From Neodontobutis hainanensis (Eukaryota; Chordata; Actinopteri; Gobiiformes; Odontobutidae), in contig JALDNG010000080.1 in NCBI GenBank assembly GCA_024349245.1, positions 366,001-430,000 of the forward strand: a DNA stretch of 64,000 nt, in the 5' to 3' direction. Below are positions 10,406 to 21,744 of this stretch, one piece after another. The notes under the pieces were generated by a model. It did not search any database. It was not told where the DNA came from and saw nothing but the letters and a program-made list of their open reading frames with translations. Every line of letters starts with the position of its first letter. Position 1 is the first letter of the stretch. The position numbers were made by a program, and so were the translations under genes.

Positions 10406-12254
10406 GATGGAGACACAGGAAGGGGTTTGAGAGGAGAGGAGCTGGCCATGAACAGGGGCCAAGGACAGGCACAGGCCCGAGAACAAGTCCAACTACAAGT
10501 TCAAAGTTTAACAAGCCATAAACCGTGAAAGATGAAATAAAATACTGTCAAGCATGATTTCACAGCATGGATCCTCTCTGATAGGCTGACTGAGTGAGTC
10601 TAAAGAGTGATAAATGTTCATGCTAATAGATTAGGATGATCATATTTTCAAACTGTGAAAACGGGATGCTTTTATTTGACCACAAATCTAACAACAGCCT
10701 CGTAACAAATGGAAAATAATGTTGCTAAAAATCAACATGTATTAATTATTTCTCATTAATCAGCCTAGCAATAGCCTTGCGCTTAACCACATAAATGTTC
10801 CAATCATGTTGAACTACAGACTTGAAGAACCTTTTTCAACAGTTTTTTCTGTCCATCACCATGGTAACTCTGTGATTGACATTCAGACAGTCTACAGCAC
10901 AGTGCAGTGCTTTGGCTTTATGATTAAGTAAAAAAAGAAATGGGACATTTAGGATGGGAAGAGAGCAAGATCAAGATATCCAACAGAGCACGGAACAAAA
11001 AGCCTAAAATCGGGACTGTCCCTGTTTAATCGGGACGTATGGTCACCTAATGACCTTATTATACACTTTACTTTTCTCTACTGTCCACATTCTGTCACAA
11101 ACACTTTGTCTTTAAACCCCTCTCCCTAAACTCCGCTCTGATAGGTCAGAGGCCTACTCTGTTGTGTTCAGACCATCACTTGTTCTATTACAAATCTACC
11201 TCATTATGTGACAGCACAGAGAAACACAGCCTTTAGGGAAAACTACATCTGACTGTGGTTTGGTCCAACATTTTATCAGAACAACACATAACCTTTCATT
11301 TACACAAAAACAAGCATTGATGTTAGCAGCTAGTCCTCTAAACTGGTAAAAGGACATTTGAAAATACTTTTGTCTGAGCTACAGATGCTATGAATACCTT
11401 TTGTATCTAACCAGACTTTTCAAGCAGCTTTAGCATCCAGCTGTTGGATCTTTACCACTTCACGTTTAACAGATCTTCATTACGTCTGAACTTTTATCTT
11501 CCCTTTTCCTCATTTGATGTACTTTTTTCCGCTCTGGTCTGCGTTCCATCTGGCTCTGTCTGTCTCTACTGTAGACCATTTGGCACAAAGCTCGTCTCTC
11601 TTCCTCTCATCCCTCGCTCTCACCTCAATTTTCGGCTGCTGCATAATTAATTAGCAGCACTGTTCACTATCAATGCAATTACTCTGCAGAATGGAGGGGA
11701 GGCGGCTGAAATGGGGGCCAAAATGGAGCTGCCGTGGAAAGAATGGAATGAAAAGGAACATAGAAATAAGAGTTCTTAAAGGCACAGAGGCTGGGAATGA
11801 AATCAAAGATGAGCCTGTGCAAAATCACAACCTCACTGTTACAGATAAACCTGACCTCTTTCTCATTTAAAACTAATAAGTATCTAACTAAAAGAATAAA
11901 GACAGGATCATTCCAGAGAGTTTTTGTGTGTGTGGTTTGTCTGGAAACTGTCTCAAGCGGTTAAACATAGTTACAATACAAATCCTGTAACTGATGTGCA
12001 GCATACAGAGTTCATAGCTGATGCAAATTTTCAACTCCTGTCCCTGGTCGGGCTTTTATTTTTTGTTGTGCAACTGTCAATGTGCATTTCTTTAGTGGTT
12101 TAAAGGAAGGAAATATGGAAAAGGAATACTGGCCTCTATTAAAATAATTTCAGTTTTATGTAGAGTTATGTAAATAATGTAAAATTCTATGTGGCTAATA
12201 AAATGTTGTAGCTGTAGCATGAAAACATTAGAATCCCCATCCAATTTGTGGTAA
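10406..12254. other. No gene recognised; unique-looking DNA
   Basis: Nearly 2 kb without coding patterns. A short symmetric site at 11,637-11,659 is listed separately. The rest shows no shared repeat. Confidence 0.3.
11637..11659. promoter_or_regulatory. Palindrome enclosing ATTA cores
   Basis: TGCTGC and its perfect complement GCAGCA flank ATAATTAATTA, a paired homeodomain-type core. It sits in repeat-free DNA (about 11,610-11,720), so a factor-binding site is plausible but unproven. Confidence 0.3.
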
Positions 12255-12400
12255 AAATGAAGAGTCGCCGGTTCATCTCTTGTCTTTGGGCAGTGGGAGG
12301 AAGCTGGACCTAGAGAGAGCCCATGGGGACAGACTGTGTCAGCCAGTCCGGGGGATGCGTGGCCAGTGAGAGGCAGCAGTAGGACCAATCCGCCACAGTG
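12255..12400 (+). repeat. Dispersed repeat (family D), fragment
   Basis: The string GTCTTTGGGCAGTGGGAGGA followed by AGAGAGAGCCCATGG is a diverged copy of the block at about 21,970-22,020 (GTCTTTGGACGGTGGGAGGA, AGAGAGAACCCAC). Same orientation as that copy. A widespread fish repeat type; formal name unknown to me. Confidence 0.5.
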
Positions 12401-13314
12401 ACACACCAACTTTAAACTAAAACCATCATGAATAACAGTTCACGTTGATAGACGAGTGAATTCCAGTTACTGCATAAAGCTCTCTGTTCCAGCGCTATCC
12501 AACGATTTGAACCCTGTGACTGGTTTGTCACTGACCAATCAGAAGGCCTCTAAAGGGTCAATTGTTTACAGTGGTATTGCTGCCTTCAAGTTTATGTCTA
12601 CAATTTAGATGGAAGAGCTCCAAAAAGCGAACTTGGCAAAAGTATATAATAATTGTTAGCATGTGCGCACCATTACCCAAAATGATTTTATGTCAACATA
12701 GTCTTGACAAAACCCAGACTCGTTCCTGATGTGCTTCTGGCAGTGTCCTCCGTGGCCCTACACCATGTCATGTGACCTGTCAGAGTCTTTTAATAGGAAT
12801 AACCATACATAACTGCCATTTCCACATTAGTGTATTGTTGTGTGGTGGCCGTATAAAAGTATTAAAATCTGTGCAAAATCAAAATGACGTTTCTTGATTT
12901 TGTATGAGACTGGGATGACGTCATGAACAGACAGTGGCTTGAAGTACACACAGTGTGAGGAGTGCATGAAGGAATGCATGGTCTGGAACAATAAATAACA
13001 CATTGGGAGTGGGAAAGTGTGTTATTTTGTCTTGATCAATCATTTATACACACTGGAGCCACTGGCTTAAAGGAGCCACTGCAATTATAGGTCAAAACAG
13101 GGTACCACCTTCTGACAGAACAGTGTTTCTGCTGAACTAGACAGCACTTTATACACCTGAAACATCTGGAACATGGCATGAGGTTTATCTTCACACACCA
13201 CAATAAAGCTGAGAAATCAAGATGTAATATATACTTTTAGATGGCACAATTATGGCATTTTCAGGATTTGTAAGTATATGACATTTACTATATAACAAAA
13301 ACTTGTTCTGCATT
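12401..13314. other. No gene recognised
   Basis: Non-coding, unique-looking DNA. No shared repeat noticed. Confidence 0.3.
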
Positions 13315-13688
13315 TTTATTATTATTACATCAAATTTATATAGCACTTTTCAGGGTCTGCAAAGACGCACATATCGATTATTCTTTTCACTTCACAGTCA
13401 CACACTGGTGATGGTAAGCTACATCTGTAGCCACAGCTGCCCTGGGGCAGACTGAAAGAGACGTGGCAGCCATTCCACGGCTACGCCCTCTCCGACCAAC
13501 ACCAAATACATTCACCAAACATTCTTACACATTCATACGCCAGTGCCACAGACACTGGAGGCAAGGAGGGTTAAGTGTCTTGCCCAAGGACACAACAATA
13601 GTATGAACTGTGGGGAAAGCGTAAACCAAACCACCAACCTTCTGGTTGTAGGACAACTGTTCTACCACTGAGCCTCTGCTCATTTAAA
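13315..13688 (-). repeat. tRNA-derived SINE, near full length
   Basis: The best-preserved copy of this family in the window. On the minus strand it runs from a tRNA-like head (GGTAGAACAGTTGTCCTACA, then CCAGAAGGTTGGTGG) through TGTCCTTGGGCAAGACACTT and GCCTCCAGTGTCTGTGGCAC, then a unit with GGCTACAGATGTAGC, to the tail AAAAGTGCTATATAAA and an (AAT)n run. The 3' (AAT)n at 13,315-13,330 marks the retroposition end. Confidence 0.8.
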
Positions 13689-13839
13689 TGCTGCTTCAAA
13701 CTAATTATAAAGCTTTTGTTATTTACAGTACATCTGGGGTGTTGCTTTTCCATTTCATTTCAGATTAACTAAAGATTAAGAAAAACTAAATGAAAATACT
13801 AATGGTAATTAATGTGTTTTTGCATTTCAGTGGAAACTA
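13689..13839. other. No gene recognised
   Basis: Short AT-rich spacer between two repeats. Confidence 0.3.
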
Positions 13840-14060
13840 TAGCCCACGGTGGCTTAGTGGTTAGGACGGTCGCTTCACAGCAACAATGTCCTAACTTCAA
13901 CTCCTGGGCTGGACACAGCTTTTTGTGTGGAGTTTGCATGTTCTCCCTGTGCTGTAGAAGATTTTCCCCCACCAACATCAAAACAAACAAACATGTTGGA
14001 TGCACCCTGGTGGTGGTTACAAACAATAACTTTCCCCACGGGGACAATAAAATAAAAATA
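13840..14060 (+). repeat. Dispersed repeat (family D) head joined to a LINE-like 3' end
   Basis: CACGGTGGCTTAGTGGTTAG begins a head whose later part reads GTGTGGAGTTTGCATGTTCT. This is the opposite end, in opposite orientation, of the family seen at 21.75-22.06 kb. After about 13,960 the sequence changes and ends with CTTTCCCCACGGGGACAATAAA, a short motif typical of retroposon 3' ends in fish. Possibly two elements fused or nested. Confidence 0.5.
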
Positions 14061-14585
14061 TCAATAGATGTTGACAATGGATGTTATCAATTATACCAAG
14101 TAAATTTGTGTATTTTTATCTTAAGTGCAGGATATTTAGTGCGTGATCCATCAACAGAATGATGTCAGTCCAGCACCATGTGGCTGACTGTCAGTAAGGA
14201 ATAGTTATCTCACAAATATCTGTAAAAACAAAAAGAATTTTGGTTATCAACTCAAGTTTGTTAGTCCTCATTACTCTTGTACTATTTTTTGTACTTGACT
14301 TACATGTTTCACTTCTTACATTAAAAAATGCATTTGTCTGAAAATATATTTGTTGAAGTAGAGGCTTTTTAGATGTTTGTTTTTGTAGCTGCAGTCCGTG
14401 GTCCCTTTTTGTGGCCTTGTTGAGAGATGAGAAGTATTTATAATCAATGTCTACCTCCCCACACATCTAGAGCAGGTTTAGCCATGGCCCACAGGTTTCT
14501 CTTGTACAAAGCCACAGGTCAATCCAAATTGTGTATTGTGTAATCCAGACATTAAATTCTAGTGGGGGTCCAGGGGTCTACAAAG
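14061..14585. other. No gene recognised
   Basis: Non-coding DNA with no recognisable repeats. Confidence 0.3.
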
Positions 14586-14589
14586 GCAA

Positions 14590-15035
14590 CAGCTCATTGA
14601 ATCAAATCAACGGCAGAAATTCTCAAGAGTCTGATGAGCCATAAATGACAGATGGACTAATACGCCTTAATTCCCTCCGCCTGCAATTCTTCGTCCTAAC
14701 AATGTGATGGGAATTCAGTGCATGTTTCTGTTGTGTGCAACTAGTGTCAGTGAGACTATTCTTGGCAATCTTCCACATTTCTACTTTACTTGTCAACCAT
14801 CCCGTCTGTTCCTGCTCATCTTTTGACGCTAAAAATAATAAACAGGATGTGTTAAAACGTGTCACAGAGCGGTACAAAGGGAGCTATTTTGGTGTTTCCC
14901 CCTTCATTTGCATCCCATTCAGCTGCACTATCTTTTCCATGGCTTTACTTTCACACATTCATTACTCAAACTCAATTCTAGAGGCACTGATGCACACAAA
15001 GGCTACAGAAAGGGAAATGAATTAAGACAAGCAGT
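14590..15035. promoter_or_regulatory. Candidate conserved non-coding element
   Basis: High-complexity repeat-free block with TTCATTTGCATCCCATT (an octamer/SOX-like context), TAAAAATAATAAACAGG and GACAGATGGACTAAT. Open frames on both strands are of chance length. Resembles conserved enhancer sequence by eye; not verifiable here. Confidence 0.25.
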
Positions 15036-15303
15036 GTGAATGCAAAAGCCAGTGGAATAACCTGGATACAAATGGATATATTCTCTGATACTGTACGATG
15101 TGACACTGTGAGGAGCATTGCAGTGCTGTTGTGTTAATTTTTTGCTGCAAACTAATTAATGAATGTCTATCGTTAATGATGATCAGTGATGAGTGCAGAT
15201 GGAAGTGACCCTCACAAAATCACAACACAGACATTGCTTTTGTAAAACTACATACAGTATGTATTCATCATAGCTTGAACAGTACATAAGGCAAAGTTCC
15301 AGT
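15036..15303. other. No gene recognised
   Basis: Unique-looking spacer. Confidence 0.3.
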
Positions 15304-15560
15304 CATGGGGCGCAATGGATCAGTGGTAAGGCTGTCGTCCTATAACTGGAAGGTTGGCAGTTTAATTCCCACTCTCCCCACAATTCATACTGTCGTTGTG
15401 TCTTTGGGCAAGACACTTGCCTCCAGTGACACAGCACTGGTGTATGAATGTGTGAGAATGTTGGGACAACGAATGGAAATTAACCTATGGCTACAATCTG
15501 GCATGTTTACGTTTATGTGGCTTTGTACAGATCAAATTAATTAATTAATAATAATAATAC
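15304..15560 (+). repeat. tRNA-derived SINE
   Basis: The head GGGGCGCAATGGATCAGTGG and GTCGTCCTATAACTGGAAGG carry A- and B-box-like pol III signals. The body is TGTCTTTGGGCAAGACACTT and GTATGAATGTGTGAGAATG. A degenerate tail ends in (TAA)n at about 15,536-15,560. Same family as 13.3 and 19.9 kb. Confidence 0.75.
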
Positions 15561-15829
15561 TAATAATAATCAATTTAATTCTATTTTTACATCCACCTCA
15601 TTTTGATTCAGACTAAATTATATGCATTCAACTTATCATAGTTTGCTCCATTACAGGGACTATAGGACCAGAGAGGAAAACCGGAGTGTGACCGACGTCG
15701 GGGTAAGACTGAATATGGGCAGAGTGGAGAGAACTGAGGTCTACTTCAGGGTTTAAAACAGACTCTAATCTTGCTATTTTATTGAAAAGTTAAGACATCA
15801 TTACTGACCATACATAATATATTGTGGTG
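15561..15829. other. No gene recognised
   Basis: AT-rich sequence between the SINE and the truncated gypsy element. Confidence 0.3.
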
Positions 15830-15833
15830 TTTT

Positions 15834-16575
15834 CTAAATAGCGCATTTCAGACTTGAAAATGTCACACAATTACTTGGCTTAAGCTTCATGCCAAAGTCT
15901 CTTAGCCGCTGGACACATCCTCCACATGATCTTTGAAGGTTTTGCTGTAGACCAATGTGTCGTCCAGGTAAGGGATGCATATGTCGCGGAGTCCATCCAA
16001 ACACTCTTCCATACAGCGTTGAAATGCTGCAGGGGCATTCATTAATCCGAGGGGATACGTATCCACTCATAAAGTCCCCAATGGGTAAACAAAGGCAGTG
16101 AGTGGGCGGCTTTCCTCTGACATGAACCCCTGGTGGTACGCTTTTCCCTGATCTAACAGCAAAAAACAGGAATCACCACCCAAGCTGTCCATAATGTCCT
16201 GGACACAAGGGTCAGGATGAGTTGTTCTGTAATCTGGTCTTAAAATACCATCTTTTTTTCTAACACACACGACTGGTGAGGATGTATGATGAATTTGACT
16301 TTCTGACCCAGCCTTGTGCTATTAGATCATGTAAGTAACTTTTCATTTCTTGATAGAGTGGGCATGGCACTGACATATATGTGTGTTTGAAAGGCTATTT
16401 GTCCTTGAGTTAAATAGTCATTTTTAAGCTTTCAATGTAGCCCATGTCATTATCTGTTTTAGAGAAAGACTCACATTCTTCTATGAGCATTTGTTTGACA
16501 ACTATTTTCTGCTCTTCACTGAGATGACTCAGACCTCGTGAGAAAGTTGGTCCCACTTCTCACTCGAGTTACATG
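15834..16575 (-). pseudogene. Gypsy-type reverse transcriptase fragment
   Basis: Minus-strand frames show VCVRKKDGILRPDYRT (RT block 1, lacking residues around the usual 'LCIDYR'), DSCFLLLDQGKAYHQGFMSEE (overlapping parts; block with the first catalytic D), LTAFVYP, and at 15,948-15,973 the catalytic YLDD (codons for PYLDDT). This is followed by RLRDFGMKLKPSNC, the thumb-proximal block. The upstream linker region (about 16,430-16,575) decays through stops. At least two frameshifts separate the blocks. The RT domain is cut off after the 'KLKPSKC' block. Family assignment (chordate Ty3/gypsy) rests on these motifs. Confidence 0.75.
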
Positions 16576-16582
16576 GCGACAG

Positions 16583-16833
16583 TGTGCTTGTAGGATTAAC
16601 TACAGCCATACTGAATTCTGAACTTGAATACTTTTGCCTGGAAAATCTTATTATGTTTTTTGTGATTTTTCTATCCAGTCTTGCCTGCCTGCCTGTGGAC
16701 TCTTTTTGCCAGGATCTAGCCACGCTTCGACCACGCCTGATCCTTCACTTCACCCGTTGTTCGAATAAACTCTCTTCTAAAATACCACCAGTCTGTGTCT
16801 GCTTTGGGGACTTGCCTTCGGTTCCTTAACACT
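16583..16833 (+). mobile_element. Short LTR-like insertion with candidate 5-bp duplication
   Basis: This block interrupts the gypsy coding region. It begins TGTGCTTG, contains AATAAA (about 16,765) and ends GGTTCCTTAACACT. GACAG occurs on both sides (16,578-16,582 and 16,834-16,838), a candidate target-site duplication of the length LTR elements make. If the block is removed, the minus-strand gypsy reading resumes. At 251 bp it would be a short solo LTR. The TG...CA ends are imperfect, so a different element class is possible. Confidence 0.45.
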
Positions 16834-16839
16834 GACAGC

Positions 16840-17350
16840 CTGAATGAAAGCTTTCACATTGTTCCTTTTGAGGCTGGGGAATGCTTTTCTCACTGTACTG
16901 TATACTTTAGCTTTTTCAGTTTTATTCAGGATGTGTTCAATGACATTGTAGACTATAATGGGGTATGACAGGAACCAGCCTTTCATTACCAACATGGGGA
17001 GGATCATCTTCTCAGTTGGTTCAGTTCCAGGTTGTCTCGATCCACCCGAGGTACAGCATGCTGGTCCCATTGGCTGCGATCAAGCTTAGTTCAGTTAAGT
17101 CCATGATCTCTGCAACGTCTCTCAACTTAACATGTAGCCAATAGTCTTCCTTCCATCTCTCATCAATGATCGACACTTGTGAGGCTGAATCCCACAAAGC
17201 CTGGAGTCTGCAGCCATCCAGGAGACACTATACGAGACACTGCTTGCCCACCAGGGATGTGACTTTGTGAGGTTTGTTAACCTGAGCTGGCGGCGGTGGA
17301 AAATGGACAGTCTCCTTTTCATTATTTGTCGTAAAGTCAACACATCATGC
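16840..17350 (-). pseudogene. Gypsy-type protease region
   Basis: On the minus strand at about 17,161-17,203 the frame reads ALWDSASQVSIID. This matches the retropepsin active-site block, usually 'DTGAQVSII', with D preserved and TG changed to SA. It continues into WLHVKLRDVAEIMDLTEL, ANGTSMLYLGWIE and then NNVKAFIQAV next to the LTR-like insertion. Several stops lie between the blocks. The altered catalytic triplet and frameshifts indicate a dead enzyme. Confidence 0.6.
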
Positions 17351-17399
17351 ACTGAGACATTTCAGGGATGCTACACCTGTCTTAAGCTCTGCTAGTTCA

Positions 17400-18370
17400 G
17401 TCAAAGGTTCAGGAGGAATTTTGGCTTTAACCTCTTTCACTGGATTTATTAACAGGATATACTACATCCTCTGACTGGACTGCACCCACACTTTTAGCTA
17501 ACTGTGAGACTAAACACCTTTTCTTGTTCTTTCTCTCCATCTCGTTGGCACAAGCCATGTTTAACCTTTCTAACAAAAGCTCATCTGTTGCCTCAACGTC
17601 CAATAAGAGTGTCTGCATGTCTATTCTGTCATGTCTGTCATGTCACTCTGAAGGCCTGTGAGTATAGTGCATAAGCACATACGCTGGACTAGAGCTGGTT
17701 CATACTTAAGCCCTGACTCTGACTATCTGCTTTAAATCTAGAACTCTCTTAAGGAAACTCTGGGCAGTCTCTTTGGGGTTCTGTACCTCTGAAGCCAGTT
17801 GTTTGTAGAGTTCAGTGGCGGTCTTCTCTTGGAAATGTGAGCTGAAGGTGAACCAACATGCTATTTACTTTGTTGGCAGTCTCTGTTACCAGTAAAGTAC
17901 CATTTGGTTGGTTGATGTGACCTGAAGCCCCGCTTTCATTCGCATTTTGTTCAGGTGAGGCCGTTTTAACTTAAATTATTTTAGCAATCTTGTCGTTCAG
18001 CAACAACAGTTCTGACAATCCTCCATCCACAAACCCTTCCATTTCTTCTCTTTCAATGTACATCTGGATATGTGTTAGCAAAGACAGGCGTGTCTTTGTG
18101 CTAGCCTTTATTTTGTCTGCTATACCCAGGAACTCACAGATGGACACTAAATGTTTTTTGGGCAAGGTGAGTGCTCCTCGTACAACTTGTTCTCGTAGCT
18201 GCTCCAACGTCAACATCTCTGCAGTAGACAGGAGGAACTTTCGCAGGTACAGGTGAGGTTGAGCTGTATGGTTTGTGCAGCTCCTGATGTTCTCTGGTCA
18301 GCTCTCCTTTTCCTTGCTCCAATCTGCCTGGGTTGTGTGGCGGATTTAGCTGGTTTGGACTACAGTGCAC
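17400..18370 (-). pseudogene. Gypsy-type gag remnant
   Basis: Minus-strand frames give LTLEQLREQVVRGALTLPKK near 18,200, a helical N-terminal block, then ICEFLGIADKIKASTKTRLS and a segment with IEREEMEGFVDGG. Around 17,430-17,620 they give a gag-like helical block (LLLDVEATDELLLERLNMA). The position upstream of the protease supports gag. No intact CCHC zinc knuckle is visible. Stops between blocks show decay. The exact gag family is not recognised. Confidence 0.5.
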
Positions 18371-18430
18371 AGGCTGTGGGCACCAGACACATTGAAGCAG
18401 CTATTCCAGCGGTGCCTTCAAATGTAGCAC

Positions 18431-18910
18431 TCCTGAAAGTAGGGAGAAAGAATCACAAGAGTGATTTACAGATATTTCCCTCGTGCAGGAGTTTAATGCA
18501 ATCATATATAAAATTAATTATACATACATACATACATTTATACAGTCCAGATGTCAAATGTTGGGGCAACATTTTATAATGAACTAAATAACGTGCATGC
18601 CTTGCTAGTTTACGTATATAAACATGTTTCCAACCGAGCAAATGACAACAGAACACTCTTATAGCTTTTGAAAATTATCACCACGTTGCTCGCATGAGCA
18701 CAAGATGGCAGAGGGCAAGTTCAAGAGGTGGAAATTCTCCAAACAAATAAACATTTCTTTAGCTTTACCAAACTAGACTAAACTTACAGTAAACTGTCTT
18801 AACAATGAACAGATAACAAAGAAATAACATTAGGTGACCTTTACTTGAAAGTAGAGAGAAAGAATCACGAGAGTGATTTACAGGCGTTTCTTTCTTGCAG
18901 GAGTTTATGA
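18431..18910 (-). repeat. Candidate LTR remnants (direct repeats of about 60 bp)
   Basis: Two near-identical blocks, 18,436-18,495 and 18,847-18,908, share GAAAGTAGGGAGAAAGAATC / GAAAGTAGAGAGAAAGAATC, then GAGTGATTTACAG and TGCAGGAGTTTA. They lie immediately upstream of the gypsy gag on its coding strand, where a 5' LTR is expected. Spacing is about 410 bp. They could be parts of two LTRs or one LTR with an internal duplication. Confidence 0.45.
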
Positions 18911-19254
18911 GGAGAGATGTGCGAAATCCCCCTGGTGGTGGGTAAAAGGCATTACCAATCTATCAACAAAAAATTTAGGCTAACTAGCTGATTGCCAATG
19001 ACACAGTAACAGTTTTCTCAAACAAAATAACAAACAAACATCAGCATAACATGAAATACAAACATTACAACAAATTTGCAACCACGTTTATATTATTTGT
19101 AAGGCTTATGTAAATAATTTATTACAAACCCTTATTACCGTTCACTGTTCTCAATCAGTGTCTTATTCAGCATAAAATCTATTTATAAACTGCATTACTA
19201 TATAGATGCTTGGAGCATTGTTTTACAGCATATATTATCATTCTAACCTATCAT
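18911..19254. other. No gene recognised
   Basis: AT-rich DNA, possibly more LTR-derived sequence. Nothing firm. Confidence 0.3.
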
Positions 19255-19512
19255 ACACTCACCACATCGTCCTGTCTGTCCATGATCATGGTCCAAATTA
19301 CTGCCTGAAAATACTGTATGTTGTGGAAAACAAGCTCTGACCAGAACACAGAGTTCTTATAGTGATATCTTATTATGTCAGTCTTTTTATAAAATATTTA
19401 AAAACTTCAATGTCTATTACTTCCACCATTATCATCATATTGAATATCTACCAGACAAACGTCCTGCTAATGCTACAGTTACAACCATCTACTTCTAAAT
19501 GTTTACCCCTCA
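19255..19512 (+). repeat. Dispersed repeat (family E), copy 1
   Basis: Shares ACTCACCAC, CTGxxTGAAAATACTGTA, ACTTCAATGTC, ATCATATTGAAT and a following TCTACCA(A/G)ACA segment with 39,998-40,240 in the same order and orientation. Non-coding. Family unknown. Confidence 0.5.
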
Positions 19513-19924
19513 GCAGTGTTTTGCCCAGAACCAGCTGCAGCTGATTTTTCCAGAGCCATGCTCCCTTCATTGAACCTCAGGCAGATGCGTCTCGCGGATA
19601 AAACATAGTCCTAATTATTTTTTGCCAGAATGTCCTACTTGCTCCAGCGCTGGTGTCAGGGGGACCTGCAGCAGGAACAGTGGACTGTAGTCGCCTTTGC
19701 GTCCTGCGTATCATATGTGCATCTTCTCAGGTGATAAGTTTACCGTCACCTCAAGGAGAAAAACACAACATCTTTTGCTCTGCTAAGTGTTTTTTACCAA
19801 CCCTCGGGGGTTAGTACAAATAACAGGAGCTAAACTTTTGTGAACATGGACATGCTGTATTCTGTACCGTTGCTAGAAAGAGCACCTAAGCATAATTACA
19901 ATATAATAATAATCAATTATTATT
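19513..19924. other. No gene recognised
   Basis: Non-coding DNA. Nothing assignable. Confidence 0.3.
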
Positions 19925-20128
19925 ATTAGCTCAGTGTGTAGGGCGGTCGTCTTTCAACCGGAAGGTAGGCGGTTCGATTCTCACTCTCCCGTTGAGGCTG
20001 TCGTTGTGTCCTTGGGCAAGACACTTAACCCACCTTGCCTCCAGTGGCTGTAACACTGGTAATTACTGTAGAACAATGTAAGTCGCTTTGGATAAAAGCG
20101 TCAGCTAAATGAATGAATGTAAATGTAA

Positions 20129-20195
<67 letters not shown>
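19925..20195 (+). repeat. tRNA-derived SINE with (ATT)n tail
   Basis: The tRNA-like head is TTAGCTCAGTGTGTAGGGCG (A-box region) and GGCGGTTCGATTCTC, a near-perfect B box. The body is TGTCCTTGGGCAAGACACTT and AACCCACCTTGCCTCCAGTG. The 3' part is AAGTCGCTTTGGATAAAAGC and GTCAGCTAAATGAATGAATG. An uninterrupted (ATT)n run of about 65 bp closes it (20,129-20,194). It looks young compared with the other copies. Confidence 0.8.
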
Positions 20196-20859
20196 CTTCA
20201 GTCCAAAAGGGTCACTGAAGGTGTTATCTTAATAAAATCAAATATCACCCAGACACTTTGGCCTTACACTATAGAACACTGCAGTAGACAGTGTTTCATT
20301 TTGGGTAGGCTAAAGAGAATGACAGGAAAAAAATAAAACAAATTTGTTTTATTTTATTGCATTACTTCACTGCATTAAAAAAAAAAAAAACGATATTTGT
20401 TAATTGATGTAGTTACATATTTCAGCAGCCACTAAATCCGCCCATATAGGTCACTTAAGTTTGTGCCTTTTTTCCACACGTAAACTGAGTTTTCGTTTTC
20501 AGGCCGCAAAATAGATTTTTTTGACAGTACAGTCATGTGTACAGATAAAATACTTTATGTGTTTAAGTGTTTAGTGTTGCTAAAGTGAAACAGTCTCTTT
20601 ACGCATGCTCTGAATGTTTCTCTGTGGTTTGTTTTTGCCGCCATTTTGTGTGGAAGAGAACTGTTTTTATTATTGTAGTGGAGCCATTGTGTTTATTTTT
20701 GGTCCAAATGCAGGAAGTGACAAACAAGAAAGGATAAGAAGAAACAATCGTTTGGGTTTATAAGACACACAAATTATGTTTTATGTTTTGTATTGCTCTA
20801 TTTTCATTGCTATAGCCATTTAGCTAGGCTATACCGGGGTATATACGATATGACCATAG
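20196..20859. other. No gene recognised
   Basis: AT-rich non-coding DNA, with an A13 tract near 20,378. Confidence 0.3.
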
Positions 20860-21165
20860 ATTGTAAATAAACATGGATGTAATCCGCCCATTGGTCCCCT
20901 ATTTACCGATATTGTTGTTACGAAAGGGCAATAAAAATGGCGTAACATTAGGGTTTTGGCTTTTACTCCATAGGAAAACGAGTTGTCACGTAGTAAAAAC
21001 TTAGCTCTAGAAACCGGACCCATCTTTTGTACCAGGCTGTACAGAATTTTTACACTCATTATAGTTCCGCTTTTGGAGCCTGCCCTCTGGTGGACGGCAG
21101 TATATCGCTGTATTTCGCCATGTGGCGGCGCCCTTACTCGAGGACCGTTTAAGAGATTCCATGGG
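20860..21165 (+). repeat. Dispersed repeat (family B), longer copy
   Basis: Contains GGGCAATAAAAATGGCGTAA, GTTGTCACGTAGTAAAAAC, CCATCTTTTGTACCAGGCTG and GCCCTCTGGTGGACGGCAGT. Part of it matches 3,455-3,565. A non-coding interspersed repeat of a type seen widely in fish. Its ends and class cannot be fixed from two copies. Confidence 0.5.
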
Positions 21166-21744
21166 AGACGCTTGGGTATGACTGATGCCTCCTGTGCAGC
21201 CAACCGTCTCCTAATTAGTGATTGAAAACATGTATTGTTAGAGCTTTTTAAGTTTCTTTTTCTATTGTTAGTAATTATACATGTCTCTGATGTCTGATTA
21301 TCTTATTTCTTAAAATGTAAAATGAGCTGCTGAAAGTACACATTCACCACAATAAAGCCTCGAGGAGACACACCCATGCTGCATGACGGCAGTAAACACA
21401 AAGTCACTGAAGTGTGATAGCCCTATCCTTGGATAGTCCACGTTTAAGATGACACCACGTCTACTGGACATCATTGCTGTTATGTCTCTTTCAACCCAAT
21501 TTTAAGTAAAAGTTAATCAAATGCCCCATTCATGCTCCATTGTTGTTGATGTTGATATATCCAATTGACCTGGAGGTACAATATCTCAGAAAATTATTGC
21601 AAAATTATTGTGAGATCTCACAATTGATTATTTTATTATAGTTTTTTTGTTTGTGGAATTGTTTGCCATTCTATTTTTGTATGCAAAATTATATTTGCTA
21701 ATTTTTATTTTTTATCATGTCCCTTCTATAGTAAATGGCAGACC
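21166..21744. other. No gene recognised
   Basis: AT-rich non-coding DNA. Confidence 0.3.

Larger units (their letters stand above)
15830..18430 (-). mobile_element. Ty3/gypsy LTR retrotransposon, broken copy (gag-PR-RT order)
   Basis: Minus-strand coding fragments appear in order gag (about 18,370-17,400), protease (about 17,350-16,840) and reverse transcriptase (about 16,575-15,834). This is the usual Ty3/gypsy order, in contrast to the element at 29-34 kb. RNase H and integrase are missing: similarity stops at about 15,830, just after the RT palm. A 251-bp LTR-like insertion interrupts the region between protease and RT. Candidate LTR remnants lie just beyond 18,430. Many stops and frameshifts make it inactive. 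Confidence 0.75.

Noticed and set aside
19925..20000. Functional tRNA gene
   Set aside because: A- and B-box-like signals are present, but the sequence continues into a SINE body and an (ATT)n tail and cannot fold as a full tRNA by inspection.
20109..20336. Poly-leucine reading frame
   Set aside because: Produced by the (ATT)n tail of a SINE.
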